A DNA stretch of 64,000 nucleotides. Source: an uncultured Sphingomonadaceae bacterium (GTDB taxonomy: Bacteria; Pseudomonadota; Alphaproteobacteria; Sphingomonadales; Sphingomonadaceae). A model generated the notes under the pieces. That model did not search any database. It had not been told where the DNA came from and saw only the letters and a list, made by a program, of their open reading frames with translations. Positions 52,612 to 61,995 of this stretch are shown here, piece by piece. The stretch is from positions 1 to 64,000 of the forward strand of contig CANMWO010000004.1 in assembly GCA_947501695.1 (NCBI GenBank). The letters are read 5' to 3'. The translations under genes and the position numbers were made by a program. Each line of letters starts with the position of its first letter. The stretch's first letter is position 1.

Positions 52612-55222
52612 GGCTTTTGCTCACCTGCTCCGAAACGTCTTTCGAGAGGCCCGGTGTCGCTGCAATTTTCTCAAGTGCTAGCCGCATCAATTCTGACCGC
52701 CCGCGCTCATAACGGCGCCAGCGGCCCAGCGACGGGATAAAGCGGGCCGCTGTCTGTGGATTTTGACCATCCAATGCGATGACCATATCAGCCAGCATCT
52801 GATAGCCTTTGCCCGAAGCATCATGGAACCGGACCGGGTTGCTTGTGAATCCAGCATAAAGCGCCCGTACCCGATTGGGATTAGACAACGTAAAGTCCGG
52901 ATGTTTCGCAAGGCTTTCGACCCGCTTCACGGTGTCACCGCGTTGCGACATGGCCTGCAAGGTGAACCATTTGTCGAGCACCAAGGCGTTATCCTTGAAC
53001 CGCTTGAAGAAATCCTCGAAAGCCCAGTTCCGCTCTTTAGCATCCATATGTGACAATACGCCAAGCGCGCCCTGCATCGCGGTCATATTATTGGCTTCGC
53101 GAAATTGTTCGAAAGCCAGTTCAGCAGCGTCTTCGACCTGTGAGGCTGCGATATAGCCCAGCGTGACATTGCGGAGTTTGCGGTCCGCTCTTGCCTCTGC
53201 ATCCAACGAAAAGTCCCCTGGTACGCATTGCTTGTAGAGCCGACGGAATTTTCGTTCAAACTGGACGCCAATCTTGCCGCGCAGTTTCTCACGCGCATCG
53301 TGAATTGCCTGCGGATCCACTTCGACCATCTGGTCACCCAAAAAAGCTTCGCTGGGCAGCAAAAGTAATTCGGCCAGAAACGCACGATCAATATCTTCAT
53401 CGGCCAAAACCGCGCCAACAGCTTGCAGGATAATGTCGCGGTCTGTTGGCGTACCGGTCACCTGCGCGACCAAATAGCTGGTCATCAATTGCTGCATCGC
53501 CTCGAACCGTGCAAACGGATCATCGTCATGCGATGAGAGAAATGCCAATTCCTCGGGGGTGCGGCTGCTCTCGAGAATAATCGGTGCAGAAAACCCACGA
53601 TTGATCGAGAGGATAGGATGCTCTTTCTGTCCCTGAAATGTAAAACTTTTCTCTGCCTGATCGAGCGTGATGAGCTGTTCGCCCTGATGGGCACCGGTCG
53701 TAGGATCGAGCAAAGCGATGTTCAACGGGATAACCATATCCGACGGTTGCTGCGGGGCGCCACTTGCGGACAGACTCTGCTTCAGATCCAGTGTTGCCGT
53801 GCCGGTTTGCGGATCATGGCTCAACTTGGCCGACACACATGGCGTACCAGGCGTGCGGTACCAACCGCGAAATTGCGAGAGGTCTATCTCGCCACCCTCT
53901 TCCATCGCGACGACAAAATCTTCGCATGTGGCCGCTTCACCGTCATGGCGATCGAAATAAAGATCTGTGCCTTTGCGGAACCGTTCTGCGCCAAGTAAGG
54001 TTGCCATCATGCGAATGACTTCTGCGCCCTTATTATAAACGGTCGCTGTATAGAAGTTGGAAATCTCCTGATAGCTTTCCGGACGGATCGGATGCGCCAG
54101 CGGTCCAGCATCTTCCGGGAATTGGGCGGCGCGCAGGATACGGACGTCGTCAATCCGTTTCAGCGCAGCCGATCCCATATCCGCAGAAAAACTCTGGTCG
54201 CGGTAGACGGTAAAGCCCTCTTTCAGGCTGAGCTGAAACCAGTCGCGGCAAGTGACGCGATTGCCTGACCAATTGTGGAAATATTCATGAGCCACAACGC
54301 CTTCAATGCCATCAAAGTCGCCATCGGTGGCAACCTCGGGGTCAGCCAAAATATAACGGGAATTAAAGACATTCAGCCCCTTATTCTCCATCGCCCCCAT
54401 ATTAAAGTCGCTTACTGCGACAATGTTAAACAGCCCCAAATCATATTCGCGGCCATAGACTTCTTCATCCCAGAGCATCGAATCTTTAAGCGCCTGCATC
54501 GCATGGTCCGTGCGCGGCAAATCACCATCACGCACCCATATATTCAGCTCTACCGGTTTGCCCGAACGGGTCGTGAAGCTGTCGGTATTGGAGACAAGAT
54601 CGCCAGCGACGAGCGCAAACAAATAACTCGGCTTGGGCCAGGGATCATTCCACTGGACCCAATGACGGCCATTATCGCCTTCACCTTCCGCAATCTTATC
54701 GCCATTACACAGCAAAATCGGAAACGTCTTTTTATCCCCCTCCATCCGCACTGAATATCGGCTCAATATGTCGGGCCGATCAGGGAAGAATGTAATCCGG
54801 CGAAAGCCTTCTGACTCGCATTGGGTGCACAACATGCCTTGCGAGGCGTAAAGCCCCATAAGTTGCGTGTTGGTTGACGGATCCAGTTCGACGGTAATTT
54901 CGACTTCATGCGCCGTACCAGTTAGCGGTAAGTGCAGGTCGCCATCGACCAGTTGCCAATCGGTCCACGCCGTACCATCTACCTTGACTGCTGTGGGAAT
55001 AAGGCCGTCACCATCGAGCACCAACGGCTCTTGATATTTGGCCGATTTCGAACGCCGCACATCAAGCATCGCGTGCACGATCGTGTGATCGAGGCCGAGT
55101 TGAAAATCGAGCGCGATGGTCGGAATGAACCAGGCAGGCGGTCGATAATCCTCCCGGCGGATAATGGCGGGGTCGGTCGCAGGAATAGCTGCGTCGGTCT
55201 TTTGAATATCTAGCATGACCAT
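52604..55222 (-). CDS. pepN: Aminopeptidase N (PepN, M1 family)
   Basis: The protein has 872 residues. It is a zinc aminopeptidase that clears N-terminal residues from peptides. The exopeptidase motif GAMENKGLNVF and the zinc site HEYFHNW with E in SLKEGFTVYRD (about residues 311, 315 and 334) are intact, followed by the long C-terminal helical domain typical of the E. coli type. The start is ATG 55222 or 55216. Confidence 0.97.
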   Translation of the reverse strand: MVMLDIQKTDAAIPATDPAIIRREDYRPPAWFIPTIALDFQLGLDHTIVHAMLDVRRSKSAKYQEPLVLDGDGLIPTAVKVDGTAWTDWQLVDGDLHLPLTGTAHEVEITVELDPSTNTQLMGLYASQGMLCTQCESEGFRRITFFPDRPDILSRYSVRMEGDKKTFPILLCNGDKIAEGEGDNGRHWVQWNDPWPKPSYLFALVAGDLVSNTDSFTTRSGKPVELNIWVRDGDLPRTDHAMQALKDSMLWDEEVYGREYDLGLFNIVAVSDFNMGAMENKGLNVFNSRYILADPEVATDGDFDGIEGVVAHEYFHNWSGNRVTCRDWFQLSLKEGFTVYRDQSFSADMGSAALKRIDDVRILRAAQFPEDAGPLAHPIRPESYQEISNFYTATVYNKGAEVIRMMATLLGAERFRKGTDLYFDRHDGEAATCEDFVVAMEEGGEIDLSQFRGWYRTPGTPCVSAKLSHDPQTGTATLDLKQSLSASGAPQQPSDMVIPLNIALLDPTTGAHQGEQLITLDQAEKSFTFQGQKEHPILSINRGFSAPIILESSRTPEELAFLSSHDDDPFARFEAMQQLMTSYLVAQVTGTPTDRDIILQAVGAVLADEDIDRAFLAELLLLPSEAFLGDQMVEVDPQAIHDAREKLRGKIGVQFERKFRRLYKQCVPGDFSLDAEARADRKLRNVTLGYIAASQVEDAAELAFEQFREANNMTAMQGALGVLSHMDAKERNWAFEDFFKRFKDNALVLDKWFTLQAMSQRGDTVKRVESLAKHPDFTLSNPNRVRALYAGFTSNPVRFHDASGKGYQMLADMVIALDGQNPQTAARFIPSLGRWRRYERGRSELMRLALEKIAATPGLSKDVSEQVSKSLA

Positions 55223-55347
55223 TCTTTATGACCGGGGACAGATTACGACAATCAAAATATCCGCTAAAATATCACGCAAACATCAACCTTGACTGTATTG
55301 GATTTATAATACAGTCCGGTCCGATATTCTGCCGAGGAGACACTATC

Positions 55348-56655
55348 GTGAGATTTTCGAAACCAGTCATCAGCTCAGCCTTGAGCAAATTCTTGTTACT
55401 GGTTACCGCACTGGCGGTACCGGCGATGGCGCAGGCCGCAACCGGTAGCTTTGACATCGAAACCGCGACACGAGCCTATGTTGATACGTTGCAAGGCGCG
55501 GAACTGGAAAATTCGAACAGTTATTTTGAAGGTGGCTATTGGCTCATCCTATGGGGCGCCATTGTTACCTTTCTGGTGGATTTCTTTCTCCTCAAATCAC
55601 GCCTGTCATCCAGCTTTCGCGCGTGGGCGGAACGGAAAGTCAAACGCACATGGGCAGTCACATGGCTGACCTCCATACCCTATCTTGTTGCCAGCTTCCT
55701 ATTGACCTTACCGTGGGCCATCTACACCGATTTCTTTCGAGAAAAACAATATGATCTGATGAGTCAAAGCTTTGGCGAATGGGCTGGTGAGCAGGCGATT
55801 GGGTTTCTCATCACCTTGATAATTTTCCCGCTGCTGATCATGGCCATTTTCGCCGTCATTCGCCGCGCGCCGAAAACATGGTGGCTATGGGGAACCGGTG
55901 TCGTCTCCATATTCCTTTTCATCGGCATGCTATTGGGCCCAGTCTTTATTTCTCCCTTGTTTAACGAATATTCCGAGATGGAGCCGGGGCCGCTGCGCGA
56001 TCGCATTGTTGCTATGGCTGCGGAACATGACGTCCCGACCGAGCATATTTATGTCTTCAACCAGTCCAAACAGCATAAGCGCATTTCCGCCAATGTGTCG
56101 GGCGTCGGTCCGACCATTCGCATTTCGCTAAATGACAATCTGTTGGAACGCACGGCCCCCGAGGAAGTTGCGGCGGTCATGGGTCATGAACTGGGTCACT
56201 ATGTGCTGGGCCACACATGGCGATCCATCTTCATTATTGCCCTGATTATGGCATTGGGCCTATTCCTGATTGCAAAGATCGCGCCCAAATTAATCGCGCG
56301 CTATGGCGAGAAATGGGGCGTCCGGGACATAACCGATCCGGCAGTACTGCCTTTGTTCGGATTGTTGCTAACCATCTATTTCCTGGCCGCTACTCCAGCG
56401 TTTAACACGCTGATCCGCGTGAATGAAAGCGATGCCGATCTCTTCGGCCTCAACGCTGCCAAAGAACCTGATGGCTTTGCCAAGGTAGCGATGCGGCTTT
56501 CCGAATATCGCAAGATTGAGCCCGGGGCGATTGAAGAAATGCTTTTCTTCACCCATCCATCGGGAGCGACCCGCGTGCGCATGGCGATGGAATGGAAGGC
56601 GAAAAACACAGACAATCCTGTCGTTGTCCAGCCGGGCCCATTAGAGAAAGAATAG
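55348..56655 (+). CDS. M48 family (Ste24/CAAX-type) membrane metalloprotease
   Basis: The protein has 435 residues from a GTG with GGAG eight bases upstream; longer frames to 55228 lack a site. A signal-like N-terminus ends near AMAQA. Five or six membrane segments, an intramembrane zinc motif HELGHYVLGH (His at about 279 and 283) and a third ligand in NESDADLFG (about 359) match Ste24-type endopeptidases. Bacterial relatives degrade misfolded membrane proteins or mature peptides. A YeeZ-like gene follows six bases later. Confidence 0.9.
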   Translation: MRFSKPVISSALSKFLLLVTALAVPAMAQAATGSFDIETATRAYVDTLQGAELENSNSYFEGGYWLILWGAIVTFLVDFFLLKSRLSSSFRAWAERKVKRTWAVTWLTSIPYLVASFLLTLPWAIYTDFFREKQYDLMSQSFGEWAGEQAIGFLITLIIFPLLIMAIFAVIRRAPKTWWLWGTGVVSIFLFIGMLLGPVFISPLFNEYSEMEPGPLRDRIVAMAAEHDVPTEHIYVFNQSKQHKRISANVSGVGPTIRISLNDNLLERTAPEEVAAVMGHELGHYVLGHTWRSIFIIALIMALGLFLIAKIAPKLIARYGEKWGVRDITDPAVLPLFGLLLTIYFLAATPAFNTLIRVNESDADLFGLNAAKEPDGFAKVAMRLSEYRKIEPGAIEEMLFFTHPSGATRVRMAMEWKAKNTDNPVVVQPGPLEKE

Positions 56656-56661
56656 ATATTC

Positions 56662-57462
56662 ATGCCCCATATGTTGATCTTTGGACTGGGTTATACAGCA
56701 GGCCGCCTTGCTGATCGACTGCGCAGCGAAGATTGGCAGGTCACGGCTACCCGGCGAGAGGAAACGGACAACGCCATTGCGTTTGATGATGCCGCTGCGG
56801 TCTTGGCGGCGATTGGCGAAGCCACCCACATAATCTCATCCGTCCCGCCTTCCCGCGACGGCAGCGAGCCGGTGCTGAGCCAATACGGTGAAGCTATCAA
56901 AGCCGCGTCACTTGAATGGACAGGCTATCTCTCCTCGACCGGCGTCTATGGCGATGTAAAAGGCGCTTGGGTCGATGAAAGCGCTCCGATTGGGTCGGGA
57001 CGGCGCAGGGCGCGCAGCCAAGCTGACATTGGCTGGCAGGCCCTGCGCGAGGACGTTCGCGTGCTGCGCCTTCCCGGCATTTATGGACCGGGACGCAATC
57101 CGATCACTCGAGTTCAGCAAGGCAAGGCCAAGCGAATCAATGTTCCAGGACAAGTGTTCAGTCGTATCCATGTCGATGATATTGTTGCAGCTGTGATCGA
57201 CTCCTTTAACGGACCAGCGGGTGTCTATAATATTTCCGACGACCTGCCCGCGCCTCAACATGAGGTTCTAGCCTATGCGGCACAGCTCATCGGAGTAGAG
57301 CCACCGCCGCTATTATCATTGGAGCAAGCTGATCTGTCTGCATCCGCTTTGGGGTTTTACGAAGAGAATCGCCGCGTTGCCAACGGCAAAGCAAAACGGC
57401 TGTTAGGGTGGGAACCACTATATCCCGAGTATAAGGCAGGCATGGCGGCCTTGGTGAAATAG
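56662..57462 (+). CDS. YeeZ-like NAD(P)-binding SDR family protein
   Basis: The protein has 266 residues. The N-terminal Rossmann site is LIFGLGYTAGRLADRL, with the G-x-G-Y-x-A-x-R variant seen in YeeZ-type proteins rather than GxxGxxG. YLSSTGVYGDVKGAWVDE and LRLPGIYGPGRNP follow, keeping the S-x-Y part of the SDR site. The substrate is unknown. It is cotranscribed with the M48 protease gene. Confidence 0.88.
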   Translation: MPHMLIFGLGYTAGRLADRLRSEDWQVTATRREETDNAIAFDDAAAVLAAIGEATHIISSVPPSRDGSEPVLSQYGEAIKAASLEWTGYLSSTGVYGDVKGAWVDESAPIGSGRRRARSQADIGWQALREDVRVLRLPGIYGPGRNPITRVQQGKAKRINVPGQVFSRIHVDDIVAAVIDSFNGPAGVYNISDDLPAPQHEVLAYAAQLIGVEPPPLLSLEQADLSASALGFYEENRRVANGKAKRLLGWEPLYPEYKAGMAALVK

Positions 57463-57493
57463 CGTCAGGCCCCGTGTCTTTATGCGCCGCTGC

Positions 57494-58429
57494 TTAGGCG
57501 AGCGCCAGTTTTGCAAGAGCCGTCCCAGATAACCAAGCACATTCAACTCTTGGCCCAAGCATCCAGTCTCCGCATAGGCCAATCTTCAGATCGCGGTTAT
57601 AAAGAGCGCCGAAATCCGTGCGACCAGATCGTGCATAGCGCCAACGATGGGCCGATGCGATTAACGGCTCGGGCAGAGCGGTGCCAGAGAGTTCCGCAAA
57701 ATGGTCAGAGAGGCTTGTGATAACATCATCCTGACTGTCTTCGAGATGGTCTATCGACCATTGCGGTGAAGCTTGTATCACCCATGTTTCCGGACCCGTT
57801 CTACCTGGCTTATCGGAATTACGGGCAGCCCATCCAATTGCTGGATCATCGTGAAATATTGGTTCTGCTATTCCCAAGGGCTCATCAAATGCGAGCATCA
57901 AAGTCCAGCACGGTTCAGAAACCGTAGCTTTCGCGATCTCTGCGAACTTTGCTTCCCACGGCGCTAACAACGTCGCGGCTTGTTCGGCGGGTATAGCAAC
58001 GATGATGGTGCCAAACCTGCCATCGATTGCACCCTTATCGCTTTGTAATTGCCATCCATCTTCTGTTTGCGCCAATCCCGATATCAGTGTCGACCAAGTG
58101 ACGTGATGATCGGCTGCGAGAGCCTTTACCGGGGCATTCATGGTTGGCACGCCGACCCATGCGTCCGCACCAGCCGCAGGCCAGCGGCTAGCCGTGCCCC
58201 GTTTTTCCCAATCGCTTATAATCGCCTGAAAAGCCGGATCGCGAGCAGTGAAATATTGCGCGCCATGGTCAAAACTTACCTCCCCAGCGGACGTTTCGAT
58301 CCGCCGCGTTGACATCCGACCGCCGGGGCCTCGCGCTTTATCAAACAGAGAGACCTGATGCCCAGCGGCAACAAAATGGTCAGCACAAGCCAAGCCGGAT
58401 AGTCCCGAGCCGATAATGGCAATTTTCAT
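57494..58429 (-). CDS. Renalase-like FAD-dependent oxidoreductase
   Basis: The protein has 311 residues from the ATG at 58429 that opens MKIAIIGSGLSGLACADHF. The FAD motif and FDKARGPGGRMSTRR are typical of the renalase/amine-oxidase-like family, as are DHGAQYFTARD, GVPTMNAPVKALA and a C-terminal GLCGDWMLGPRVECAWLSG. The bacterial members oxidise abnormal forms of NAD(P)H. Upstream in-frame sequence to 58552 has no site and is not counted. Confidence 0.88.
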   Translation of the reverse strand: MKIAIIGSGLSGLACADHFVAAGHQVSLFDKARGPGGRMSTRRIETSAGEVSFDHGAQYFTARDPAFQAIISDWEKRGTASRWPAAGADAWVGVPTMNAPVKALAADHHVTWSTLISGLAQTEDGWQLQSDKGAIDGRFGTIIVAIPAEQAATLLAPWEAKFAEIAKATVSEPCWTLMLAFDEPLGIAEPIFHDDPAIGWAARNSDKPGRTGPETWVIQASPQWSIDHLEDSQDDVITSLSDHFAELSGTALPEPLIASAHRWRYARSGRTDFGALYNRDLKIGLCGDWMLGPRVECAWLSGTALAKLALA

Positions 58430-58569
58430 AATTGTATCTTTCGGCCGTATGGCGTTGCGCAGACAAAGAGGGGTAAAGTCCAGATTCGCTGTTTTAAAAT
58501 AGCGATAACGAAAATTACTATCAAGAATTCGTGGTCGGACAATATGTCCCAAGGAACAAATTAGAAAAT

Positions 58570-58929
58570 ATGACTCATGTTACAGTCTGGTATGATGGCA
58601 CTTGTCCCTTATGTGTTCGCGAAATTGCACTAATGGAACGCCTTGATAGGAAAAATGCTATTGAATTTGTTGATCTGACCCGCTTCGAAACACCTTGCCC
58701 TATTGATCGAAAATTAATGATGGAACGCTTCCACGCTTCGGAAAATGGCACGCTACACTCGGGAGCCTCCGCATTCGCGGCAATGTGGCGAGCCATTCCA
58801 TTGTTGCGCCCTCTAGGACTAGCGGCGCGGCGATCATGGGTGTTGAATCTGTTAGAAAAAACCTATCTGCTTTTCCTGCGTTTCAGACCGCGCCTGCAAA
58901 AGTTGCTAGGCGGAAGGATAAAAGCATGA
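58570..58929 (+). CDS. DUF393 (DCC) thiol-disulfide oxidoreductase-like protein
   Basis: The protein has 119 residues. The N-terminal motif VWYDGTCPLCVREIALMERLD contains the D-G-x-C-P-x-C site that names the DCC family. HSGASAFAAMWRAIP and a hydrophobic C-terminal helix follow. A redox role is predicted for the family but unproven. The start at ATG 58570 has only a distant GGAAC. The gene overlaps the following DUF427 gene by ATGA. Confidence 0.88.
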   Translation: MTHVTVWYDGTCPLCVREIALMERLDRKNAIEFVDLTRFETPCPIDRKLMMERFHASENGTLHSGASAFAAMWRAIPLLRPLGLAARRSWVLNLLEKTYLLFLRFRPRLQKLLGGRIKA

Positions 58930-59423
58930 TGAGACCAAAACCAGACCCGATAGGAAAAGGTCAAGAAAGCGTATGGGACTATCCCCGGCCGGCGATAGCC
59001 CAGCCCAGCCCATCGCGAATTGTTATAGAACATCAGGGACAAACCATAGCGGACACCAGCAAAAGCATCCGCACACTCGAAACCAGTCACCCGCCGAGCT
59101 ATTATATCCCGCCAGAAGATGTGGCCCCCGGCCTGCTGCGACGGGCAGAAGGTAGCTCATTTTGCGAATGGAAGGGAGCGGCGGCCTATTGGGATGTCGT
59201 GATCGGCGATACCCTATTGCCGCGGGTCGGCTGGAGCTATCCGACGCCCAGCGAAACTTTTTCAATGTTGCGGGACCATGTAGCTTTTTATGCCGCGCCT
59301 TTTGATCGCTGCAGCGTCGACGGCGAGAAAGTCATCCCGCAATCCGGTATTTTTTATGGTGGCTGGATCACCAGCAAACTGGCAGGTCCTTTCAAAGGAA
59401 TAGCTGGAAGCCGAGGATGGTAA
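58926..59423 (+). CDS. DUF427 domain protein
   Basis: The protein has 165 residues from the ATG at 58926 (AAGGA seven bases upstream). It contains the DUF427 core: SVWDYPRPA, RIVIEHQGQTIADTSKSIRTLETSHPPSYYIPPEDV, read in pieces, and SFCEWKGAAAYWDV. A C-terminal part ends in VIPQSGIFYGGWITSKLAGPFKG. The function of the family is not established. It is coupled to the DUF393 gene and followed after three bases by the ABC1 kinase gene. Confidence 0.9.
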   Translation: MMRPKPDPIGKGQESVWDYPRPAIAQPSPSRIVIEHQGQTIADTSKSIRTLETSHPPSYYIPPEDVAPGLLRRAEGSSFCEWKGAAAYWDVVIGDTLLPRVGWSYPTPSETFSMLRDHVAFYAAPFDRCSVDGEKVIPQSGIFYGGWITSKLAGPFKGIAGSRGW

Positions 59424-59426
59424 GAA

Positions 59427-60779
59427 ATGGCAGCCGATAATGACGATCCAAAGGGCCGGTCCGTTCCGCGTGGGCGCATATCTCGGTTCGGACAATTTGG
59501 ACGGCTAGCCAGCGGTGTGGCCGGCGGGATGATGGCGGAAGGTGCGCGCCGCCTGGCCAATGGCGAACGCCCCGCAATGCGCGACATGATGCTCACACCC
59601 GGCAATGTCTCAAGAGTGGCCGACCGCCTGTCTCACCTGCGCGGGGCAGCGATGAAACTCGGTCAGATGATCTCGATGGACGCAGGAGACATGCTGCCAC
59701 CCGAACTGAGCGAGATCATGGCGCGGCTGCGTCAGAATGCCCACCGCATGCCGCCGCAACAGTTACAACGGGTATTGGCGGAGCATTGGGGCGAGGACTG
59801 GCGGAAACGCTTTGTCCAATTTGGTGCGACCCCGATTGCCGCTGCGTCGATCGGACAAGTCCATCGTGCCATCCCCTCTGATGGCCGTGATCTGGCTATT
59901 AAAGTCCAATATCCTGGTGTGCGGGAAAGCATCGACGCCGACGTCGACAATGTCGCCACCTTGCTAAAAATTTCTAATCTTTTGCCACGAGAGCTGGAAA
60001 TCGGACCTCTATTGGAAGAAGCCAAAAAGCAATTACATGAGGAGGCGGATTATGTCCGCGAAGGCAAATATTTAACGCTGTTCGGGGAGCTGTTGGCTGG
60101 CTCTCCCGAATATGTCATTCCGGTTCTCGATGAAGAATTCACCACCGACCAAGTGCTCGCTATGAGCTTTGTCGAGGGCAAAGCAATAGAGACGCTAGTC
60201 AGTGCCCCGCAAGAAACCCTCAACGCCGCCATGCATTTGCTTTTTCAGCTCGTCCTGCGCGAGATATTTGAATTTGGAGTGATCCAGTCTGATCCGAATT
60301 TTGCCAATTATCGCTATCAACCGGACACCGGAAAGCTGGTGCTGCTCGACTTTGGCGCGACGCGGCCAGTGGCAGCCACGGTTGCCAAAGCTTATAAGCG
60401 TCTCATTCTGGCCGCATTCAAGGGCGATCGCGCCGCTGTCCGCAAGGCTGCATTGGCGGCAGGCTTTGTCGGCGAAACCGCAGTCGAAAAACACCGCGGC
60501 CGCATTGACAATATGATCGACATCATCCTCGGCGAACTCAACCGTCCCGGACTGTTCGACTTTAGCGACCGCAGTTTTGTCGCCGCTTTAACCGAACAGG
60601 GCATGGATGTGGCTACAGACAGAGCGACTTGGCATATCCCGCCAACCGACCTGCTATTCATTCAACGCAAAATCAGCGGCATGGCCTTGCTCGCTTCGCG
60701 TCTAAAGGCGAAAATAGACGTTCGCGCTATTCTGAGCGAACATCTGGATATTGACTTGGCGATTGGAAAAGAGCCGTAG
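59427..60779 (+). CDS. ABC1/AarF/UbiB-like atypical kinase
   Basis: The protein has 450 residues. The family marks are the KxGQ motif MKLGQMISMD, the Ala-rich loop PIAAASIGQVHRA and the Lys in LAIKVQYPG. QSDPNFANYRY replaces the common HADPHPGN, and LVLLDFGATR carries the metal Asp. ABC1 kinases support ubiquinone synthesis in other species; this one is not next to ubi genes. The catalytic Asp of the H-A-D motif is kept but the His is changed, a common variation in the family. Confidence 0.9.
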   Translation: MAADNDDPKGRSVPRGRISRFGQFGRLASGVAGGMMAEGARRLANGERPAMRDMMLTPGNVSRVADRLSHLRGAAMKLGQMISMDAGDMLPPELSEIMARLRQNAHRMPPQQLQRVLAEHWGEDWRKRFVQFGATPIAAASIGQVHRAIPSDGRDLAIKVQYPGVRESIDADVDNVATLLKISNLLPRELEIGPLLEEAKKQLHEEADYVREGKYLTLFGELLAGSPEYVIPVLDEEFTTDQVLAMSFVEGKAIETLVSAPQETLNAAMHLLFQLVLREIFEFGVIQSDPNFANYRYQPDTGKLVLLDFGATRPVAATVAKAYKRLILAAFKGDRAAVRKAALAAGFVGETAVEKHRGRIDNMIDIILGELNRPGLFDFSDRSFVAALTEQGMDVATDRATWHIPPTDLLFIQRKISGMALLASRLKAKIDVRAILSEHLDIDLAIGKEP

Positions 60780-60984
60780 CAATTGGATGTCAGCCGGTGC
60801 TCGTTATCGGCCCAAAGACAGGCATCAAGCCGGCGAAATGGGCTTCACAACAGGCATATCTACAATGGTTTTTCCGGTGCATCTTTTAGAATTTGCGAGG
60901 AACTTGTAGCTCTCTTGTTCTGTGATGAAGAGTTTACTATGGTCCGTCGGTCGGCGGGGATGCCTTCATTGGCGGGACAATAAT

Positions 60985-61995
60985 ATGGCAGACATTTTTA
61001 TAAGCTACTCACGCAATGATCGGGAGAGGTGCACGGCCATTCGCGATATATTGACATCGCTGAAGATCAGCGTGTGGTTTGATGCTGGCATAGGTGCCGG
61101 TTCTTCTTTTGACCGTGAGATTGAACGCGAAATCGATGCTGCCAAGGCACTCCTGGTATTATGGTCAGAAGAATCCGTTGAATCGGATTGGGTTCGCAAC
61201 GAAGCGCGCACCGGCAAAGAACGCAGCGGATTGATCGCTGTGCAATTGCGCCCCTGTACACTCCCTCTGGAATTTCGGTCTGTTCAGGCAGAAGTCTTAT
61301 CTGAGGGTGCGGAAGGGACTGATGATCCTGTCTGGCTGGGCATATTGGAGCGGATAGGTGAACTGCTCGATCGGAAGGGTTTGGCCGAATATAGTCGGCT
61401 GAAAGAAAAAGGCAGTGTTGCGGACTGGAAAAGTTGGCTGGCACGCTTCCCTGAAGACCCTCTAGTGCCGGACGTGCTCGACAATATCGTCGAAAGTGCG
61501 ACGCCCGACATGGGTCAGCAATTGGCCGGCGAACGAGCCAAACGCAGCGCGATGGAAGCGGAGTTGACGGAACTCGCTGCGGCGTCAAAAGCGCAGTCTG
61601 GAGAAGTTGCGACAAACGCCCGCGAATTAGTCCGTCTACGTCGCGAACTAGATCAAGCCCAATCTGGTCAACAAGAAGCTGAATCAGAACTAGCACGGTT
61701 TCGCGAAGCAGCAGGCGGAAAAAACAAGGATGACGGCTTGTCTGGTCTGGGTATCATCCTCAATGACAAGATCGCTATCTATCTCGCGGCGCTTCTATGG
61801 GTGGTGGCCATCCGCTTTATCTGGGAGCCGTTGAACCAGTTGATCAAAGGTTACGGGGCGCTCGGCGATGTATTCTGGATTGTCTTCGGCATCATCACAC
61901 TAGCCGCTCCGGCTGCGCTGCTAACGATCAAAATATTGCGCAAACGCAAAGCCATGCAGCGCGAAGAAGAATTGGCACAGACTGCTGCCGATTAA
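60985..61995 (+). CDS. TIR domain protein with coiled coil and two C-terminal membrane helices
   Basis: The protein has 336 residues from the ATG at 60985 (GGGAC upstream). The TIR domain (about 1-130) starts MADIFISYSRNDRE and includes the box LLVLWSEESVESDWVRNEA. E73 is at the position of the catalytic Glu of NADase TIR domains. A linker, a coiled coil (about 178-240) and two membrane helices (about 262-280 and 293-316) follow, so the TIR part faces the cytoplasm. Its stop overlaps the start of the cyclase-like gene (TAATG), indicating a two-gene module. Confidence 0.88.
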   Translation: MADIFISYSRNDRERCTAIRDILTSLKISVWFDAGIGAGSSFDREIEREIDAAKALLVLWSEESVESDWVRNEARTGKERSGLIAVQLRPCTLPLEFRSVQAEVLSEGAEGTDDPVWLGILERIGELLDRKGLAEYSRLKEKGSVADWKSWLARFPEDPLVPDVLDNIVESATPDMGQQLAGERAKRSAMEAELTELAAASKAQSGEVATNARELVRLRRELDQAQSGQQEAESELARFREAAGGKNKDDGLSGLGIILNDKIAIYLAALLWVVAIRFIWEPLNQLIKGYGALGDVFWIVFGIITLAAPAALLTIKILRKRKAMQREEELAQTAAD

